Shown here one piece after another: positions 63,655 to 64,000 of a stretch of DNA of 64,000 nucleotides. This DNA is from Erythrobacter sp. BLCC-B19 (lineage in GTDB: Bacteria; Pseudomonadota; Alphaproteobacteria; Sphingomonadales; Sphingomonadaceae), in NCBI RefSeq assembly GCF_028621955.1, contig NZ_CP117516.1, positions 580,001 through 644,000 on the forward strand, in the 5' to 3' direction. The translations under genes and the position numbers were made by a program. Each line of letters opens with the position of its first letter. The first letter of the stretch is position 1. Under the pieces are notes generated by a model. It was not told the DNA's origin, made no database searches, and saw only the letters and a list, made by a program, of their open reading frames with translations.

Positions 63655-64000
63655 ATGGCCGACGAAGAAGGCGTGCTCACCAATCTCGACACCGGCCCTG
63701 TGCCCAATGGCGCCGACACCGCGCCGATGGTGGGGATCATCACGCAATATGTGAAAGATCTGTCGGTCGAGAACCCCAACGCGCCCGACGCCTTCCAGTG
63801 GCCCGAGCCGCCGCAGATCGACGTGCAGTTCAACATCGCCGCCGAAAGCGCCGGGCAGGACGTGCACGAAGTGACGCTCAAGCTGACGCTGACCGCCGCC
63901 TCGCAGCGCGGGACGGTCTATGTCGTCGATCTGGCCTATTGCGGGCTGGTGGGGATGCGCAACGTGCCCGAGGATCAGGCCCACGCCTTCCTCTATGCCG
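63655..64000 (+). CDS. secB: Protein-export chaperone SecB (N-terminal part)
   Basis: The gene runs off the right edge with 115 residues seen. SecB is a tetrameric cytosolic chaperone that keeps precursors unfolded for SecA. The typical phrases are present: ITQYVKDLSVENPNAPDAFQ, DVQFNIAAESAG, HEVTLKLTLTA and VVDLAYCGLVGMRNVPEDQAHAFLY (in part). GGAAAG lies upstream of the ATG, and 276 bases separate it from the divergent Tim44-domain gene. Confidence 0.96.
   Translation, partial: MADEEGVLTNLDTGPVPNGADTAPMVGIITQYVKDLSVENPNAPDAFQWPEPPQIDVQFNIAAESAGQDVHEVTLKLTLTAASQRGTVYVVDLAYCGLVGMRNVPEDQAHAFLYA

Noticed and set aside
1..64000. CRISPR arrays, rRNA genes, insertion sequences
   Set aside because: No regularly spaced repeats, rRNA-like stretches or terminal inverted repeats with a transposase gene were seen anywhere in the window.

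Overview
This window is GC-rich and carries an alphaproteobacterial gene set, most likely Sphingomonadales and probably an Erythrobacteraceae-type genome. That assignment is an inference from gene content: hslVU, a COQ9 homologue, an EipA/DUF1134 protein, a ubiquinol-cytochrome c chaperone paired with DUF177, an SCO protein, a tricorn-like protease, and secB/Tim44/mltA/smr in a row. A perfect 16-bp parS palindrome (60831-60846) beside the secB-Tim44-mltA-smr block suggests that the right end lies near the replication origin.

Region 1 (1-20.3 kb) is conserved chromosome. It holds the end of an ABC exporter, an S9 peptidase, the hslV-hslU-ACT unit with a REP-like hairpin between hslV and hslU, bamE, a respiratory chaperone with DUF177, ssb, ankyrin-coq9, SCO-ycgN-metallopeptidase, ribD-ribE, a 1116-residue tricorn-like protease, an aminotransferase-GNAT pair and an EipA-like gene.

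Region 2 (20.4-33.5 kb) is a genomic island. Its left end is tRNA-Ser(GCU), and the last 14 bases of the tRNA plus two more are repeated exactly at 33486-33501, which marks attL and attR. Inside are a TetR regulator with an 18-bp palindromic operator, a molybdopterin oxidoreductase, a small membrane protein and a haloalkane dehalogenase. A scar follows at about 25.33 kb where two opposed gene fragments meet, and then a tightly overlapping four-gene cassette: a DNA methyltransferase without its own nuclease domain, a protein with a GIY-YIG-like end, an SF2 helicase and a second GIY-YIG protein. This is a strong candidate anti-phage system. No integrase is visible.

Region 3 (33.6-48.7 kb) holds one acyl-CoA dehydrogenase and then an almost gapless five-gene operon on the minus strand. 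It encodes a subtilisin-like protease with an altered oxyanion position, a DUF6603-like protein of 1170 residues, and three proteins of 912, 1529 and 444 residues with no function I recognise. None has a signal peptide. This is the least explained part of the window.

Region 4 (49.2-64 kb) contains a class A penicillin-binding protein, two tandem CsgG-like secreted proteins with a small basic partner, a histidine kinase/response regulator pair, and a compact chaperone-usher locus (DUF4402 subunit, PapD-like chaperone, usher) with a strong hairpin after the subunit gene. It ends with parS, smr, mltA, a Tim44-domain gene and the start of secB.
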